A stretch of 35,864 bases of DNA, from the NCBI GenBank assembly GCA_020846775.1, contig JADLDG010000025.1, positions 1-35,864 of the forward strand, read 5' to 3'. The stretch comes from Nitrospirota bacterium (lineage in GTDB: Bacteria > Nitrospirota > 9FT-COMBO-42-15 > HDB-SIOI813). The notes under the pieces were generated by a model. It was not told the DNA's origin, ran no database searches, and saw only the letters and a list, made by a program, of their open reading frames with translations. Positions 33,628 to 35,864 of the stretch are shown in pieces. How positions within the stretch are numbered: position 1 is the first letter of the stretch; every line of letters starts with the position of its first letter. A program made the translations under genes and the position numbers.

Positions 33628-34077
33628 ATGGATATCATCAGCAAGATAATGGATATAGACTGCTATTTGCAGAGCATTAATGCATGCAGGTCTTCATCCT
33701 TGAACGAAGACGCTGTAAAGTGTGTGGAATTAAAGCGTAACGTATCCCATAAGTTCATCGTACCGAGGCGTAAGTGTGACCATTTCTCTATAGAAATAAG
33801 AGACAGAATTACCTTCAACCCGGATAAAGGACCATTTAAAATAGAGATTATTCTTGGAGCAAATATTTCGCTCCTGGAACCAATGTCACCTGCAGAGATT
33901 ACCGGCCTCGTAAAGATAAAAAAAAATGTCCTTTCTATAATAAACCAGTGCTTGCCGCATTCATCCGTAATTATAGCCAATCTAACTGACAAGATGGGCT
34001 TTTCTCCTGTAATCTTTTCTCCACGAATCGCATTGGAAAATATAGGGTTAAATGATGATCGTAGACTTTCCCGTTGA
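33628..34077 (+). CDS. Unrecognised small protein, second of a three-gene set
   Basis: A 149-residue protein of unknown family from ATG 33628. It has alternating strands and helices (for example FKIEIILGANISL and KIKKNVLSIINQCL) and four cysteines without a clear metal motif. The end overlaps the next gene by 26 bases, so the two are probably translated together. No membrane helix or signal peptide. Confidence 0.7.
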   Translation: MDIISKIMDIDCYLQSINACRSSSLNEDAVKCVELKRNVSHKFIVPRRKCDHFSIEIRDRITFNPDKGPFKIEIILGANISLLEPMSPAEITGLVKIKKNVLSIINQCLPHSSVIIANLTDKMGFSPVIFSPRIALENIGLNDDRRLSR

Positions 34078-34789
34078 TGATCGAAGCAAGAAATTCTTAA
34101 GAGAGTTAGAGTCTGACGAAGATGTAGCTGCTATCAATTCAATCCTCCTGTCCAAAAGGGGGGAAGATTTCTCTAATTACGCCTCAATAATATGTTTTTG
34201 TTTTAAGGAAAAAGACCTTATGGATATTAACGGCGTTTCAACTCTTCCGGAAAGCGTCAAGATATGGGTAAAAAAGAAGATGATGGAGAATGACGATCTC
34301 TATATGACCTTTTTTAAGCACCTTTTTTCACTTTACTCAAGCTATTCTCAGACAGAAGAAGGGCTTTCGATCCTTGGGAAAAAGCGTAGTCTGTTTCCTG
34401 AGGTCTACCTGTATCATAGGATTAAAGAGCTTTATTCATACAGTAAAAATAATATAGTCCGGAGGGACTGTTACGTTGTAATAAATGAATGGAATACAAG
34501 GCGTGACAGGTCAAGGGATGAGGGACAGAAGATAGATGTTGGCGCCTGGGATCCCGATAAAGAGGCCGGTCAATGCTATGAATGTAAAGTTAAATTCTAT
34601 ATTAAAGAGAAAGAACACCAGCTGAAGTTTCTGGAAGATATACGCGACCACTCCCAGGGGAAGATAAATGTCTTTCTCGCAAGTTTTGCTCCTAAAAAGG
34701 TCCTGCTGCGCCAGCTCATGAATTTCTTCCCGGGCCGTGATTTAAGCAAGATAAATATCTTTGGTATAGATGAGTTGAAGAACCTTTAA
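34052..34789 (+). CDS. Unrecognised protein with a PD-(D/E)XK nuclease-like signature
   Basis: A 245-residue protein. Residues 160-195 read KIDVGAWD, then about ten residues, then CYECKVKF and a helix with HQLKFLEDI. Asp162, Glu177-Cys-Lys179 and Gln190 fit the D...ExK...Q pattern of PD-(D/E)XK nucleases, and the strands around them fit the fold. The N-terminal half is helical and charged and unknown to me. It begins with ATG-ATG (34052/34055) after TAGGG and overlaps the preceding gene by 26 bases. It ends 2 bases from the convergent zinc finger gene. Nuclease activity is an inference from one short motif; a non-catalytic relative is possible. Confidence 0.72.
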   Translation: MMIVDFPVDDRSKKFLRELESDEDVAAINSILLSKRGEDFSNYASIICFCFKEKDLMDINGVSTLPESVKIWVKKKMMENDDLYMTFFKHLFSLYSSYSQTEEGLSILGKKRSLFPEVYLYHRIKELYSYSKNNIVRRDCYVVINEWNTRRDRSRDEGQKIDVGAWDPDKEAGQCYECKVKFYIKEKEHQLKFLEDIRDHSQGKINVFLASFAPKKVLLRQLMNFFPGRDLSKINIFGIDELKNL

Positions 34790-34791
34790 TG

Positions 34792-35223
34792 CTATAAAGT
34801 CTCGTCTCCACTCTCGGACGGAGGGACTGCCCCAAACCTGTCCCGCTCCCTCTCTATCTGCTCTAATTCTTCACTCCTTTGTTTACATTCAACACAAAGG
34901 ACTGCAAATGGCAGGGCCTTTAATCTCGGTTCGCTTATTTCATTCCCACAGTCCTCACAAATACCATACGTGCCTTCTTCAAGCTTTTTAAGTGCATGGT
35001 CTATCTTTTCCAGTGTGTCTCTTCTCAGGTCTACAAGCGTGAATCCTGTCTCTTCTGCCAGATCACTCAGGGCCTTATCTCCTTCGTCAAGTACCGCGTC
35101 TATTTCCATCCTGTAGTCTTTACCGAGTTGTTGAAACAGTTTGTCCTTAACATCGTTCCATATCTCCCGTTTCTTCTCCATAAGCATATTCCTGAGGGCT
35201 TCCTGTTTTTTATTTAATATCAT
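34792..35223 (-). CDS. DksA/TraR-type C4 zinc finger protein, second copy
   Basis: A 143-residue protein with a coiled coil (about 5-85) and a C4 zinc finger, CEDCGNEISEPRLKALPFAVLCVEC, after EEGTYGI. GGAGG lies 10 bases before the ATG. The stretch KIDHALKKLEEGTYG is the usual lead-in to the finger in the DksA family. It is more like canonical DksA relatives than the copy at 22992, with which it shares the same plan, and has a longer acidic tail. It probably modulates RNA polymerase. Confidence 0.9.
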   Translation of the reverse strand: MILNKKQEALRNMLMEKKREIWNDVKDKLFQQLGKDYRMEIDAVLDEGDKALSDLAEETGFTLVDLRRDTLEKIDHALKKLEEGTYGICEDCGNEISEPRLKALPFAVLCVECKQRSEELEQIERERDRFGAVPPSESGDETL

Positions 35224-35256
35224 AAAGTTTTAACCTCCATATAAGATATTTAACAC

Positions 35257-35385
35257 TCATACCCAATGCATTCCCTTAAGTCTTGCAATAACATGTTCTG
35301 ATCCGGTATCCGTAGAGACCTTGTCTGTGCCAATAATTATGTCAGGAGAAACCGGTTCCTCATACACATTAGTGCAGAAACTCAT
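35257..35385 (-). pseudogene. C-terminal remnant of an adenylylsulfate-kinase-like gene
   Basis: A 42-codon minus-strand frame reads NVYEEPVSPDIIIGTDKVST and continues to ARLKGMHWV. YEEPxxPDIIIxTDK followed by a C-terminal helix is the end of APS kinase (CysC) proteins. The ATP and APS-binding parts are absent, so this is a fragment. It overlaps the end of the phosphotransferase remnant by 17 bases in another frame. Confidence 0.55.
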
Positions 35386-35776
35386 TCACCTTCTCCGGCC
35401 TGAACTCATCCTCTTCAAGCAGGCTTTCAATAAAGTTGAACACCTTCCTCCGCCGGTCAAAAGGCAATGTAGGATACCACAAAGGGTTGCCAATTACCAG
35501 ACTACGCCATATAAAAAATGGCTGAATGACTATAGTATATTTCAGGGGTGAAAGTCGCCATGAACCTGATAAAGTCTGTGCCCCATTCCCTTAATCTTCC
35601 ATACTCTTGACCCCATCGTTCACAGAAAATCTTATAAGGTAAGGCAGCCCATAACGAAAACCTTCAAGATCCTCTGTCTCAGCCTTGCTTATTTCACTTA
35701 TGGATGATATGTGAGCATCACCCTTGTATAAAGAGGAAAAATATTTCTCTAATCGTTCCTTTATTAAGACATGCAT
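35369..35776 (-). pseudogene. Decayed aminoglycoside-phosphotransferase-like gene
   Basis: Three minus-strand blocks in shifted frames look like parts of one phosphotransferase gene. The first, from ATG 35776 to a stop at 35591, reads IKERLEKYFSSLYKGDAHI and GLPYLIRFSVNDGVKSMED. The second (35545-35592, shifted by one base) reads RLYQVHGDFHP, the catalytic HxD motif of APH-family kinases, and then meets a stop. The third, back in the first frame to a stop at 35369, reads FFIWRSLVIGNPLWYPTLPF and DRRRKVFNFIESLLEEDEF, a normal APH-type C-terminus. About 100 or more residues between blocks are missing, so it cannot be functional. The frame is open upstream to 35833. Confidence 0.6.
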
Positions 35777-35864
35777 ATTTCTGTCTATCCCGGATTTTTT
35801 GCAAATAATACCACTTGTCAGGGAGAATAACAATCCGTTTCTAATATTTTAAATTTTTGTTTTG

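Noticed and set aside
34052-34789. Naming the third unknown gene a restriction endonuclease
   Set aside because: Only the short D-ExK-Q pattern supports a nuclease; no methyltransferase or specificity gene is nearby.
35321-35551. Plus-strand 76-codon frame
   Set aside because: It lies antisense to the phosphotransferase and APS-kinase-like remains, which explain the open frame.

Overview
The window reads as a chromosomal piece of a Gram-negative bacterium. It encodes outer-membrane beta-barrel and lipoprotein genes, a PEP-CTERM-type (Prs) two-component system and a LapB-like protein. Together with an archaeal-style split glutamate synthase and the rplU-rpmA-obgE-proB-proA-nadD-rsfS-gpmI gene order, this suggests an uncultured Nitrospirota or Desulfobacterota-like lineage. 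That placement is inference from gene content and order, not from a marker phylogeny. TTG and GTG starts are frequent.

Region 1 (1-4160) holds two minus-strand genes for secreted multidomain proteins. One is a fibronectin type III protein cut by the left edge. The other is a PIG-L-type deacetylase carrying sugar-binding-like and surface repeats. The first is preceded by a sigma-54 promoter, a GEMM-I cyclic-dinucleotide riboswitch and an intrinsic terminator whose stem shares bases with riboswitch helix P1. The second has its own sigma-54 promoter with a palindromic candidate activator site upstream.

Region 2 (4160-17300) is an exopolysaccharide/PEP-CTERM-associated regulatory and assembly block. 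It contains a receiver-less sigma-54 activator, a PrsK-like membrane histidine kinase, a PrsR-like response regulator, an outer-membrane beta-barrel protein, a large TPR lipoprotein (minus strand) and a third sigma-54 activator. A sigma-54-promoted operon follows: a degenerate GGDEF protein, a Wzz-type chain-length protein and a BY-type tyrosine autokinase. Three sigma-54 activators and three sigma-54-type promoters lie within about 14 kb, so the block probably forms a local regulon for surface polysaccharide and secreted proteins, with cyclic-dinucleotide input through the riboswitch.

Region 3 (17300-22910) encodes a split glutamate synthase: FMN synthase domain with ferredoxin head, a 16-cysteine Fe-S protein, an FAD/NAD oxidoreductase, a glutamine amidotransferase and a GXGXG domain. 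Two copies of a GC-rich palindromic repeat and one long perfect inverted repeat interrupt it. Both repeat copies end at the same offset before a GTG start.

Region 4 (22910-32830) is housekeeping: DksA-like zinc finger, L21, L27, Obg, proline biosynthesis (ProB, ProA), NadD, RsfS, a LapA-LapB-like fusion, phosphoglycerate mutase and a Ca/Na antiporter.

Region 5 (32830-35864) has three genes I do not recognise, the last with a PD-(D/E)XK-like signature, then a convergent second DksA-like zinc finger gene and the decayed remains of an adenylylsulfate-kinase-like and a phosphotransferase-like gene. No tRNA, rRNA, CRISPR array or intact transposase gene was seen.
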